Assembly (NCBI RefSeq): GCF_003850245.1
Contig: NZ_CP031015.1
Location: forward strand, 1,178,001 to 1,242,000
Source of the DNA: Microbacterium sp. ABRD28
Lineage (GTDB): Bacteria > Actinomycetota > Actinomycetes > Actinomycetales > Microbacteriaceae
Reading direction: 5' to 3'
Length of the DNA: 64,000 nucleotides
The notes below the pieces were generated by a model. That model made no database searches, was not told the origin of the DNA, and saw only the letters and a list, made by a program, of their open reading frames with translations. Shown here one piece after another: positions 24,158 through 32,006 of the stretch. Positions within the stretch are counted from its first letter, which is position 1. Every line of letters starts with the position of its first letter. A program made the position numbers and the translations under genes.

Positions 24158-24889
24158 TCAGGATTGTAGGTCTCGGGGTGGGTTGTCGAAGGTGATGCGG
24201 CGGGCGATCACGTCGACGGCGACGGCGCGGACCGTGCGCCCCGAGGAGAACGCGTGGGCGCGGAGCACCACCAGCGCGTCGTCGACACCGATCCGCAGTT
24301 GCGCGGCGATCATGCCGGACGCCTGATGCATCTCGCGACGCGAGTAAGGGCCCTCCGACATCCCCTCGTCAGCGCTGTCCAGGTCCTGCAGCACGCGTCG
24401 GAGGACCTGATGGGCCGCGATGGACGCCAAGACCGAAACGTCTTCGACCAGGGCGGGGGCCAGCGGCCGAGCCGTATGCGAGAAGAGGTCGACCGAACCG
24501 ACGCTGAGATCGCCCACATGCATGGGAAATGCGAAGAGCGCGCCGATCCGCAGCGATCGGAACGCCTCTCGGGCGGCGGGCCAGTTCGATCCTCCGCCGC
24601 GCTGGATATCGGATTCGAGTACCGGATGCCGCGTGCTCAGCGCTTCCCAGCAGGGGCCCTCGCCGAGGTCGATCTGGATCTCATCGATCCGGGCCGCGAC
24701 GGCATTGCTCGCGCACACCGTCTGGCTGCCGAGCGGTCGACCGAGCGTCGACAGCGCCGCCCCCGCGACGCCGGTGACGCCGACGAAGGGGGCGCAGAGG
24801 TCGTCGCCGGGATGCGTGGCGGCGGTCAGGCGCGCAACGGCGGCATCGAAAGTATCCGATTCCGGCCCCTGCCGTGGTGAGGTGGCCAT
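24158..24889 (-). CDS. GAF and ANTAR domain protein (first of tandem pair)
   Basis: 243 residues from the ATG at 24889 (an ATG at 24907 would add six). The GAF-like domain has the IDEIQIDLGEGPCWEALST motif. The C-terminal ANTAR region is YSRREMHQASGMIAAQL then VDDALVVLRAHAFSSGRTV. It shares domain order with the next gene but only limited identity, so the duplication is old. The spacing TGATATG between the two genes implies coupled translation. A long upstream extension of this frame is not protein-like. Confidence 0.87.
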   Translation of the reverse strand: MATSPRQGPESDTFDAAVARLTAATHPGDDLCAPFVGVTGVAGAALSTLGRPLGSQTVCASNAVAARIDEIQIDLGEGPCWEALSTRHPVLESDIQRGGGSNWPAAREAFRSLRIGALFAFPMHVGDLSVGSVDLFSHTARPLAPALVEDVSVLASIAAHQVLRRVLQDLDSADEGMSEGPYSRREMHQASGMIAAQLRIGVDDALVVLRAHAFSSGRTVRAVAVDVIARRITFDNPPRDLQS

Positions 24890-25053
24890 CGCTTCCCGTC
24901 CGGACATCGCAGATGAGGGCGACCGACGCGACCGCGAGCGCCCCGACGGAGCCGCCGGGTGCACGTCGAGCCTACTCTCGAACGTGCCGGCAGGGGTGCG
25001 GAGCGCGCGCGACGCCGAGCGCCTACGCTGGCGACAGATCCGAAGGAGGCGCA

Positions 25054-26760
25054 ATGAGCGCGACCCCGTCTTCGCCCCTGCGCGACCGACCCTGGCTGAG
25101 CTCCTACGCGCCGGGGGTGCCTCACGAGATCGATCCGGTGACCGAGACACTCGTCGACCTTCTCGACGGCGCGGTGTCGCGGTACGGCAGAAAGGTCGCA
25201 CTGGAGTTCTTCGGCGCCGAAACCCGGTACGACGAGCTGGGCGAGCAGGTCTCGCGGGCGGCGAACGCCCTGCGGAAGCTCGGAGTGCGGGCAGGCGATC
25301 GGGTCGCCCTGGTGCTTCCCAACTGTCCGCAGCACGTCGTGGCGTTCTACGCCGCACTGCGACTGGGGGCGATCGTGGTCGAGCACAATCCGCTCTACAC
25401 CGCCCGTGAGCTGCGCCATCAGTTCGAGGTGCACGAGGCGGTCGTCGCGATCGTGTGGGACAAGGTCGCCGATGTCGTCGCCGACTTCCCGCGTGACATC
25501 GCCCCCGCGGCGATCGTCGCCGTGCGCATGCCCGATGCCCTGCCGTTCGGAAAGCGGGTGGCGCTCCGTCTGCCGGTCCCGGCGGCGCGTGCATCGCGGG
25601 AAGCGATGACGTCGACGCCGACGGCGAAGGGCATCCTGTCGTGGTCGCAGCTGGTGAAGGCCCGTCGACTGCCGAAGTCGCACCCGCGTCCTGCCCTCGA
25701 CGACGTCGCACTGCTGCAACTGACCAGCGGGACGACCGGCACCCCGAAGGCGGCGATCCTCTCGCACCGGAACCTCCGGTCCAACGCCGCGCAGGGGCGT
25801 GCGTGGGTGCCGGGACTCGCCGAGGGAGCCGAGACCTTCTACGCCGTGCTGCCCATGTTCCATGCGTACGGCCTCACCCTGTGCCTCACCTTCGCGATCT
25901 CGATCGGCGCGCGGATCGTGCTGTTCCCGAAGTTCGACGTCGACCTCGTGGTCGCCGCCGCCAAGACCTCGCCGCCGACCTTCCTTCCCGGAGTTCCGCC
26001 GATCTACGACGCCCTCGCCCGGGCGACCCAACGCAAGAACGTCGATCTCACCAGCATCCGCTTCGCCATCTCCGGGGCGATGAGCCTTCCGGTGCCGACC
26101 GTGACGCGGTGGGAGGAGGCGACGGGCGGTCTTCTCGTCGAGGGCTACGGCATGACCGAGACCTCGCCTGTCGCGCTCGGCAACCCGATCGGCCCCTCGC
26201 GTCGCCCCGGCACGGTCGGGGTGCCCTTCCCCAGTACCGAGATCCGCGTCGTCGACCCGGATGATCCCGCCGTCGACCGCCCGATCGGCGAACCCGGCGA
26301 GCTGCTGGTGCGCGGGCCGCAGGTCTTCCAGGGGTACTGGCACCGGCCCGACGAGACCGCGGCGGTGCTGCTGGAGGATGGGTGGCTGCGCACCGGCGAC
26401 ATCGTCACCGTCTCGCCCGACGGATTCGTCACCGTCATCGACCGGGTCAAGGAACTCATCATCACGGGCGGATTCAACGTGAGCCCGAGCGAGATCGAGG
26501 GGGTGCTGATGATGCATCCGGATGTCGCCGGCGCGGCCGTCGTGGGCATGCCGCGCGCCTCCGGAGGCGAAGACGTCGTCGCAGCGGTCGTGCTGAAAGA
26601 CGGCGCGGTCTTCGACGCCGGATCGCTCCGGGACTTCTGCCGGTCGCACGTCACCGCGTACAAGGTGCCCAAGCGCATCGTCGAAGTCGACGACCTGCCC
26701 CGTTCGCAGATCGGCAAGGTGCTGCGCCGCGTCGTGCGTGAGGAGCTCCTCGCCCGCTGA
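25054..26760 (+). CDS. fadD: Long-chain acyl-CoA synthetase (AMP-binding)
   Basis: 568 residues, full length for FadD-type ligases, with AAGGAGG at 25043-25049. The P-loop is LLQLTSGTTGTPKAAILSH, the AMP motif YGMTETSP, and the hinge DGWLRTGDIVTVSPDGFVTVIDRVKE. The C-terminal lysine lies in RSQIGKVLRR. It activates fatty acids to acyl-CoA via an acyl-adenylate in the cytoplasm. The residues that set chain length are not identifiable by eye. It stands alone between the divergent GAF-ANTAR genes and the convergent SDR/erm region. Confidence 0.92.
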   Translation: MSATPSSPLRDRPWLSSYAPGVPHEIDPVTETLVDLLDGAVSRYGRKVALEFFGAETRYDELGEQVSRAANALRKLGVRAGDRVALVLPNCPQHVVAFYAALRLGAIVVEHNPLYTARELRHQFEVHEAVVAIVWDKVADVVADFPRDIAPAAIVAVRMPDALPFGKRVALRLPVPAARASREAMTSTPTAKGILSWSQLVKARRLPKSHPRPALDDVALLQLTSGTTGTPKAAILSHRNLRSNAAQGRAWVPGLAEGAETFYAVLPMFHAYGLTLCLTFAISIGARIVLFPKFDVDLVVAAAKTSPPTFLPGVPPIYDALARATQRKNVDLTSIRFAISGAMSLPVPTVTRWEEATGGLLVEGYGMTETSPVALGNPIGPSRRPGTVGVPFPSTEIRVVDPDDPAVDRPIGEPGELLVRGPQVFQGYWHRPDETAAVLLEDGWLRTGDIVTVSPDGFVTVIDRVKELIITGGFNVSPSEIEGVLMMHPDVAGAAVVGMPRASGGEDVVAAVVLKDGAVFDAGSLRDFCRSHVTAYKVPKRIVEVDDLPRSQIGKVLRRVVREELLAR

Positions 26761-26781
26761 CGCCTGCGCTCGGCCGGCGGC

Positions 26782-26920
26782 TCAGCGCGGGACGTGGATG
26801 CCGACGAGGCGCTCCGACACGTCCCAGAGCTGTCGCGCGTCGTCGAGGCTCTGGAGTGGCGCCCAGAAGTCCCCTCCGACCGACCCTTTCTCCGCGAGAG
26901 TGCGCGTCGCAGCCAGGGCC
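26782..26920 (-). pseudogene. Short-chain dehydrogenase C-terminal remnant
   Basis: The reverse strand encodes about 46 residues, ALAATRTLAEKGSVGGDFWA and then ...RQLWDVSERLVGI, before a TGA at 26782. This is the tail of SDR-type oxidoreductases, where GGDFWGP and LWxxSExLTG are common. The NAD-binding N-terminus and all catalytic residues are absent. The fragment begins immediately after the erm stop codon, so the rest of the SDR gene was probably replaced or deleted when erm arrived. Confidence 0.65.
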
Positions 26921-26922
26921 TG

Positions 26923-27702
26923 TCAGTCCGCCCTTTTCTCGCTCCCCGCCAGCGCCGTCCACAGCGCGACCCACTGCCGCGCCGTCAGATCTCTCGGGAG
27001 CGCCGCCCGCTCTACGTCCGCACGCGCGAGCGCGCACCGCGCGATTCTGCGCTCGATCCGCGCGGCGCCCGCGACGATGTGGTCGAGACCGCGTCCTCTC
27101 CCGGAGAACACCGCCGCCACGAACCTCTCGTAGCTTCGACGTGCCGTGCCGGGGAGCAAGGGGTCGTCGCGACGAGTGATGGTGAGGATGCCGCCGTCGA
27201 CGGTCGGTGCGGGGGTGAATCCCGACCGCGGGATTCTGCCGTGGAGGCCGAACGTGAACCACGGCCCGCTCTGCGCGGTCATCATCGTCTGGCCGCCGAC
27301 ACCCGCTCGTTTTCGTGCCACCTCCCACTGCGTCACGAGCACCGCGTCTGTCCATCGCGTTTCGCGGAGCAGGCGGCGAAGGATCGGGGTGGTGAGGTGG
27401 AACGGGATGTTGCCGACGATCACCGGCTCCCGAAACGGATGACGCAGGGCGTCGGCCTGTCGAACCGTGACACCGGGCAGGGACCCTGCCAGACGGTGTG
27501 CCCGGTGCTCGTCGATGTCGATGGCCGTCAGTCGACGCCCCGTCGCCGCGAGCCGCCGCGTCAGGGCGCCGTCACCGGCACCGATCTCGAGGATCGAACC
27601 CCGCGTGCCGCGGACGAGACTGTCGATCCGGTCGATCGACGGTGTATGGATGAGGAAGTTCTGGCCGAGTTCGTGTCGGCCGCCGTGCTGAGAACGAGGC
27701 AT
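26923..27702 (-). CDS. erm: 23S rRNA adenine-N6 methyltransferase, Erm family
   Basis: 259 residues. The N-terminal HELGQNFLI, the SAM-binding EIGAGDGALT, the ADAL loop and the catalytic NIPFHLTTPILR (N-I-P-F) are the defining Erm/KsgA-like motifs, and the length fits Erm. Erm enzymes methylate A2058 of 23S rRNA and give macrolide-lincosamide-streptogramin resistance. The start at 27702 has GGAG at 27711-27714, which is locked in a hairpin and preceded by a leader peptide, so expression is probably drug-inducible. The class number cannot be assigned without comparison. Confidence 0.92.
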   Translation of the reverse strand: MPRSQHGGRHELGQNFLIHTPSIDRIDSLVRGTRGSILEIGAGDGALTRRLAATGRRLTAIDIDEHRAHRLAGSLPGVTVRQADALRHPFREPVIVGNIPFHLTTPILRRLLRETRWTDAVLVTQWEVARKRAGVGGQTMMTAQSGPWFTFGLHGRIPRSGFTPAPTVDGGILTITRRDDPLLPGTARRSYERFVAAVFSGRGRGLDHIVAGAARIERRIARCALARADVERAALPRDLTARQWVALWTALAGSEKRAD

Positions 27703-27706
27703 GGGC

Positions 27707-27794
27707 GTGCTCCGATGAAAAGGGGAGCACCCGGTGCGGGACGTGGAGAGGCGGGATACGCCGAGGCGCCCGTCCGAGTGCAGAAGGACTCGGA
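27707..27794 (-). promoter_or_regulatory. erm attenuator hairpins (RBS sequestration)
   Basis: In the transcript, GTGCTCC (27730-27724) pairs with GGAGCAC (27713-27707) around a 10-nt loop. The second arm contains the GGAG ribosome site of erm. A second 7-bp stem, TCCGAGT (27794-27788) with ACTCGGA (27779-27773), lies between it and the leader peptide. A ribosome stalled in the leader could shift these structures and free the start site. Confidence 0.65.
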
Positions 27795-27828
27795 GGAGAC
27801 GGCGCGATGCGACGAAGCGGTCGCGCCG

Positions 27829-27879
27829 TCAGGCGCGGCGGTCGCGGACCAGAGCGGTGAGCGCCATCACGGGCGCCAT
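27829..27879 (-). CDS. ermL: Putative erm leader peptide
   Basis: 16-codon frame MAPVMALTALVRDRRA with a GAAGG-like ribosome site upstream; an internal ATG at 27867 would give a 12-mer. It contains Arg-Asp-Arg, an R/K-x-R/K motif of the kind known to stall ribosomes in the presence of macrolides in ErmD-type leaders. It lies between the erm promoter and the RBS-sequestering hairpin. The stalling function is inferred. Confidence 0.6.
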   Translation of the reverse strand: MAPVMALTALVRDRRA

Positions 27880-27902
27880 CGTTATCGTTCCCACCCTTCG
27901 AC

Positions 27903-27930
27903 GTTATCAGGATCGTTTCCACACTGTCAC
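27903..27930 (-). promoter_or_regulatory. Probable erm promoter
   Basis: On the reverse strand GTGACA (27930-27925) and GATAAC (27908-27903) are 16 bp apart. The leader ATG follows 24 bp downstream. The -35 overlaps the stop codon of the MFS gene, so erm can also be reached by read-through from it. Confidence 0.5.
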
Positions 27931-29105
27931 CGCGCGGGTCGCGCGGGTGTGCGGAGGAACACCGTCAGGACCACGCCCACGACACTGATCGCGGCGCCGA
28001 ATCCGAAGGCGGTGGCGACCCCGCCCGCGAGGGCGGCCAGTCGATCGTCGCTCGTGGCCGAAGACACCGCGACGCTGAACAGCGTGATGAACAGCGCCGT
28101 CCCGGCCGCCCCCGACGGCGCGAGAACGCCGGACAGGATCCCGCCGGGCAGAAGCATGAGACCCGCGACGTACGCGGGTTCACCCAGCACCCCCTGGATG
28201 AAGAGCGGCAGCAGGATCACCGAACCGAACAGGGCGATGGAGACGACCACGATGGCCGCTGTCGAGAGGGTGAACGGCAGGCTGCTGAACACGCGGGGAT
28301 CCAGCAGCACGCGATCGGTGTCTCGAAGCGCGAACTGCCGCCAGACCAGTCCCGCCAGCGCGAGCGTGCCCACCATGAGGGGGATCCACACCGGCATCCC
28401 ACCCTCGCCTCCCGCGCGCTCGCCGATGCTCGCGAGACCGTAGATGAGCCCCGAGAAGCCGACCGCCGACAGTACAAGTGAGCCGAGATCGAAGCGCGCG
28501 GGTGCAGTGGGCGTCACCGTCCGAAGCCAGATCGCGCCCGCGATGAGTGCGATCGCCGCGATCGGAAGCACCGCGACGAACACCGACCGCCATCCGGATG
28601 TCGACACGAGAAGGCCAGAGAACGTCGGGCCGAGTGCGGGGGCAGCGGCGGTGACGATCGTGACGAGGCCCATCGTGCGGCCGCGGCGCTCGGGTGCTAC
28701 CAGCAGCATCACCGTGGTGAACAGCAGCGGCAGCATGATTGCTGTTCCCAGCGCCTGCACGACGCGAGCAACCAGCAGCACGTCGAAGGTGGGTGCGGTC
28801 GCGGCGACGAGAGTGCCGAGGGTGAACACCCCCATTGCCGTCAGGAAGTTGCGACGGAGCGGGAGCCGCCGCAGAAGCACACCGGTCGTCGGGATGACGA
28901 CTGCCATCGTCAGCATGAAGGCGGTCGTCAGCCACTGCGCCGAGGCGGCGGAGACGCTGAATTCGCTCATGATGCGCGGAATCGAGACCCCCATCGCCGT
29001 CTCGTTGAGGACGACGACGAAAGCCGAGATCAGCAGCAGCGCGATCACGGGCCCGGTGCGGCGGGATGCTGCGGTGCGGACGGGAAGGGAAGGGGTGATG
29101 GTCAT
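27927..29105 (-). CDS. MFS drug transporter (DHA2-like), internally deleted
   Basis: 392 residues, where DHA2/EmrB-type exporters have about 470-500. The N-terminal part is normal (SAFVVVLNETAMGVSIPRI; motif C-like AAAPALGPTFSGLL). Around 28105-28120 the text jumps from LLPGGILSGVLAP straight to SGAAGTALFITLF, so roughly 80-100 residues, spanning about three or four membrane helices, are missing in frame. The protein may be non-functional. It is divergent from a TetR gene that probably controls it. Confidence 0.8.
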   Translation of the reverse strand: MTITPSLPVRTAASRRTGPVIALLLISAFVVVLNETAMGVSIPRIMSEFSVSAASAQWLTTAFMLTMAVVIPTTGVLLRRLPLRRNFLTAMGVFTLGTLVAATAPTFDVLLVARVVQALGTAIMLPLLFTTVMLLVAPERRGRTMGLVTIVTAAAPALGPTFSGLLVSTSGWRSVFVAVLPIAAIALIAGAIWLRTVTPTAPARFDLGSLVLSAVGFSGLIYGLASIGERAGGEGGMPVWIPLMVGTLALAGLVWRQFALRDTDRVLLDPRVFSSLPFTLSTAAIVVVSIALFGSVILLPLFIQGVLGEPAYVAGLMLLPGGILSGVLAPSGAAGTALFITLFSVAVSSATSDDRLAALAGGVATAFGFGAAISVVGVVLTVFLRTPARPAR

Positions 29106-29140
29106 GACACTCCTGGTACTGCGTTTGAAAACGGCGCTAA

Positions 29141-29173
29141 GTACCGTATACGTACGACGTGCTAACGTAGCAC
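29141..29173. promoter_or_regulatory. TetR-type operators between MFS and TetR genes
   Basis: GTGCTA-ACG-TAGCAC (29159-29173) is a perfect 6-bp palindrome ending one base before the tetR ATG. A second near-palindrome, GTACCGTATACGTAC (29141-29155), lies beside it. They are placed to control both divergent genes, probably by the TetR protein itself. Confidence 0.6.
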
Positions 29174-29174
29174 C

Positions 29175-29816
29175 ATGTCCTCACCTCGTACGACCCGCCG
29201 ACCCCAGCCCGATCTTCGCGAGCGCCGACGGCGCGAACTGGTGCGGGGTATCGCGGCTGCCGCCGTCGAGCTCTTCGAACGGCAGGGATTCGGCTCGACG
29301 ACGATCGACGACATCGCCGCCGAAGCGGGGATCTCGCGAACCACGTTCTTCCGCTACTGCGCCACGAAGGAAGCGGCGGTTCTCGTCGACGACGCAGGGC
29401 TCGAAGCGGAGCTGATCGCCGTGGCGAAGGAGGCGCCGGAACGAGACCCGCTCGCGCACCTCGAGCAGGCCTGGGCCGATATGGCGGCGGTCTTCGACGC
29501 TGATGCCGAGGGGCGAGATCGCTTTCTGCGCGTCCGGCGGTTGATGCGCGACCAACCCGCCCTGCTGGCGGCGGGGCTCGAGCGCGATGCGCGGTTGGCG
29601 GCGCATGTCGCGGATGCTCTGGAGACGGGGGCGGGTCTGTCCTCACTCGATGCTGCAGCGGTGGCCGAGAGCTTCGCCGTCGGGATGCGTCTCACCTTCG
29701 ACGAGTGGGTGCGCCGGGTCGACGATGCCCCCACGCCGTCGACGCCCCCGCTCAGCAGCATCTATCAAGATGTCCGCTCCGCGCTCGCGCGTGCTCGCGG
29801 AGGCGCGGCGTCGTGA
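29175..29816 (+). CDS. TetR family transcriptional regulator
   Basis: 213 residues. The N-terminal HTH reads RRELVRGIAAAAVELFERQG and TTIDDIAAEAGISRTTFFRY. The rest is an all-helical ligand and dimer domain. It is divergent from the MFS exporter and its 3' end overlaps a methyltransferase gene by 4 bp (GTGA). It is the likely repressor of the exporter; the ligand is unknown. Confidence 0.92.
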   Translation: MSSPRTTRRPQPDLRERRRRELVRGIAAAAVELFERQGFGSTTIDDIAAEAGISRTTFFRYCATKEAAVLVDDAGLEAELIAVAKEAPERDPLAHLEQAWADMAAVFDADAEGRDRFLRVRRLMRDQPALLAAGLERDARLAAHVADALETGAGLSSLDAAAVAESFAVGMRLTFDEWVRRVDDAPTPSTPPLSSIYQDVRSALARARGGAAS

Positions 29817-30442
29817 CATCCGAGTTCAGCGCCGCGTTCTGGGAGAGTCACTGGGAGGAGCGGGGGGACGATCGCGCACTGCCGCCGCATCCTGCACTCG
29901 AGACCGAGATCGCCGACCTTGCTCCGGGTGCAGCGCTCGAGGCCGGCAGCGGTGAGGGCGCTGAAGCGGTCTGGCTCGCCGAGCGTGGGTGGAAGGTCAC
30001 CGCCGTCGACCTGTCGGCACGGGCGCTGCGGCGGGCGGGGGCCCGGTTCTCCGATCGAAGCTTCGCGGTGCCCATCGAGTGGCTGCACGCAGATCTCACC
30101 ACGTGGGAACCGATCCACCCGTTCGATCTGGTCACCACGTTCTACGCCCATCCCGCGATGGCGCAGGACGCCTTCTACGCCCGCCTCTCCCGCTGGGTCG
30201 CTCCCGGCGGCGCTCTGCTGATCGTCGGGCATGAAGAGGCCGGCCGGCTTGACGCTCCGCGGGACGCGGTGCACTCGCATCCGTCCACGGCCGTGACCGC
30301 TCCCCGTCGCATCCTCTCCGTCCTCGACGAGGGGGAGTGGACGGTCTCGACCGCCGACGTCCGTGAGCGCGCCGTCGGCATTCCCGATGGGGGGACTCGG
30401 ATGCTGCGTGACGTCGTCGTGCGGGCGACGCGACGCTCGTGA
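29813..30442 (+). CDS. Class I SAM-dependent methyltransferase
   Basis: 209 residues from the GTG at 29813, overlapping the tetR stop. Motif I is ALEAGSGEGAEAVWLAERG, followed by the acidic end of strand 2 in VTAVDLSARAL, and FDLVTTFYAHP as motif IV. The size and layout fit small methyltransferases of the tellurite-resistance/thiopurine-like group. The substrate is unknown. Translational coupling to tetR suggests a shared detoxification role, which is inference. Confidence 0.85.
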   Translation: MTSEFSAAFWESHWEERGDDRALPPHPALETEIADLAPGAALEAGSGEGAEAVWLAERGWKVTAVDLSARALRRAGARFSDRSFAVPIEWLHADLTTWEPIHPFDLVTTFYAHPAMAQDAFYARLSRWVAPGGALLIVGHEEAGRLDAPRDAVHSHPSTAVTAPRRILSVLDEGEWTVSTADVRERAVGIPDGGTRMLRDVVVRATRRS

Positions 30443-30476
30443 CGATCTCGTCGGCATTCCCCCGTCACGCCTGGGG

Positions 30477-31868
30477 CTAGAACGGGGCGGGTTCGTGGGG
30501 GTCGTCGGCGGGTTCGTCGGTGATGCGGAACTCGCCGGTGAAGGTGGTCCATTTCACCCACAGGTCGTCGGGGACGTCCTCCTCCGGTGAGAAGTGCACC
30601 CCATGACCCGGTGGGTTGTCGGTGTAGATCCTGCCCGTCGGTGACGTCCACTCCATGACTCCACCAGGGAGTTGTTTCACTTTCCAGGCGGTGAACTGTT
30701 TCATGCTGTGGTGTCGTTGGCACAGGCAGGACAGGTTGCAGATCTCGGTTCTCCCGCCCAGGGCGGCGTCGTGGTTGTGGTCGATCTCGCAGGTTCGGGC
30801 GGGCATCCGGCATCCTGGCCACCGGCAGTGCTTGTCCCGGCCCTTCAGGAACCGGACCATCGCCCCGGTCGGCCGGTACTGGTCCACTGCCATCGTCAAC
30901 CCGGTGACCGGATGGGTGAGGAGTCGCTCCCACATCCCGTCACTGTTCCCCGCAAGCAACCGCGCCGTCTCGGCATCGATCGGCCCGACCCCGGCAAGAT
31001 CGCACGGGACGTCGCTTTGCCCCATGAGGGCCATGATGGGGATGACGACCTGCACCTTCGCGGTGATCGCGCCCAACCCTCCCGGCAGGTCACCAGAGCC
31101 GGTCGGGTTGAGGCTCGGTACGGCGGTGAGGAGCATGTCGGCGAACACGTCCGCGCGGACCTCATCGATCGACCGGGTGTCCGGCGCCACATCATCGCCC
31201 GGCTGCGGTTCTCGAGCGGTGATGACCGCGGTGGCTTCGTCGGTGATGCGTTGGAAGATCCCCTCGATCAGCACCGTGGACTGCACCGCCCGCAGCTCCG
31301 ACATCCCGTCACCGATCGCGTACCGGACGATCTTCCGCTCCCGGGACGCCCCCGCATGCCGCTCGGTCAGTGTCCGCGGGTGCATCCGCTCGGCGATGAT
31401 CTCCAAATCCGCACGCGCACGACCCGGGGTCTCGTCCAGACAGATCTCCGCGGCCAGCTGATCGAACTCCCCCTTCACCTCCGGCGGCAACCGCCGCCCG
31501 ACATCCTCCACCACCGCCACATGCGCCCGCGTGATCAGCCCCTTCTCCAGGCAGTGCACCGTCGCGGGGTAGTCGTTCACCAGCGCGAAAGCACTATCAA
31601 TCTGGCGCTGGACCGACCGGTCGGACAGTCGCACCGCGGCCGCGATCTCCGCTGCCACACCCCGCAACGCCATATCCCGGTCCCGCACGACCGCGGTCGA
31701 CCCCTTCGCCAGCCGCGCCGCGAACGCCCCCGCCTCGGCCAACACCCGGGTCTGCTCCGCCTCCGCCGCCGCCAACGCCGCCTGCGCGGCCTCCACCCGG
31801 CTCAGCACACCCGTCAGCTCAGACCGGTCCTCGTCGCTGAGGAGGGTGAGCCGCGGGTTCGAACGCAT
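30477..31868 (-). CDS. DUF222/HNH endonuclease protein, copy 1
   Basis: 463 residues from the ATG at 31868. The long N-terminal helical DUF222 domain (LSDRSVQRQIDSAFALVNDY) is followed by an HNH nuclease core with CRWPGCRMPARTCEIDHNHD and LCQRHHSMKQ, which holds zinc cysteines and catalytic His. It is about 88-90% identical to the protein at 40066. These 13E12-repeat-like proteins are multicopy in Micrococcales and mycobacteria; their role is unknown, possibly mobile DNA or homing-like. The longer upstream frame to 32906 crosses the SPL-family gene and is rejected. Confidence 0.92.
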   Translation of the reverse strand: MRSNPRLTLLSDEDRSELTGVLSRVEAAQAALAAAEAEQTRVLAEAGAFAARLAKGSTAVVRDRDMALRGVAAEIAAAVRLSDRSVQRQIDSAFALVNDYPATVHCLEKGLITRAHVAVVEDVGRRLPPEVKGEFDQLAAEICLDETPGRARADLEIIAERMHPRTLTERHAGASRERKIVRYAIGDGMSELRAVQSTVLIEGIFQRITDEATAVITAREPQPGDDVAPDTRSIDEVRADVFADMLLTAVPSLNPTGSGDLPGGLGAITAKVQVVIPIMALMGQSDVPCDLAGVGPIDAETARLLAGNSDGMWERLLTHPVTGLTMAVDQYRPTGAMVRFLKGRDKHCRWPGCRMPARTCEIDHNHDAALGGRTEICNLSCLCQRHHSMKQFTAWKVKQLPGGVMEWTSPTGRIYTDNPPGHGVHFSPEEDVPDDLWVKWTTFTGEFRITDEPADDPHEPAPF

Positions 31869-31897
31869 GTATGAATGATGGCACCACCCTCCGACAT
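30477..31897. repeat. About 1.4-kb direct repeat, copy 1
   Basis: The coding sequence and about 29 bp beyond its start codon match 40066-41471 in the same orientation, apart from scattered changes and a 15-bp length difference. Homology stops at the stop codon on the other side. The pair could recombine and delete the 8.2 kb between them. Confidence 0.85.
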
Positions 31898-31910
31898 CGA
31901 GACCCGAAAC

Positions 31911-31929
31911 CCTCAACCCCAGGTTGAGG
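31911..31929. repeat. Inverted repeat CCTCAACC-CCA-GGTTGAGG
   Basis: A perfect 8-bp inverted repeat with a 3-bp centre lies between the divergent HNH and SPL-family genes, outside the 1.4-kb repeat. It may be a regulator site or a small hairpin. Confidence 0.55.
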
Positions 31930-32006
31930 CCATTTTCGACCCATCCGGCACGACCCCGCGCCACCCACACCGCCTCCATGTCCGACCCTCGGCGTAGACA
32001 GGAACG

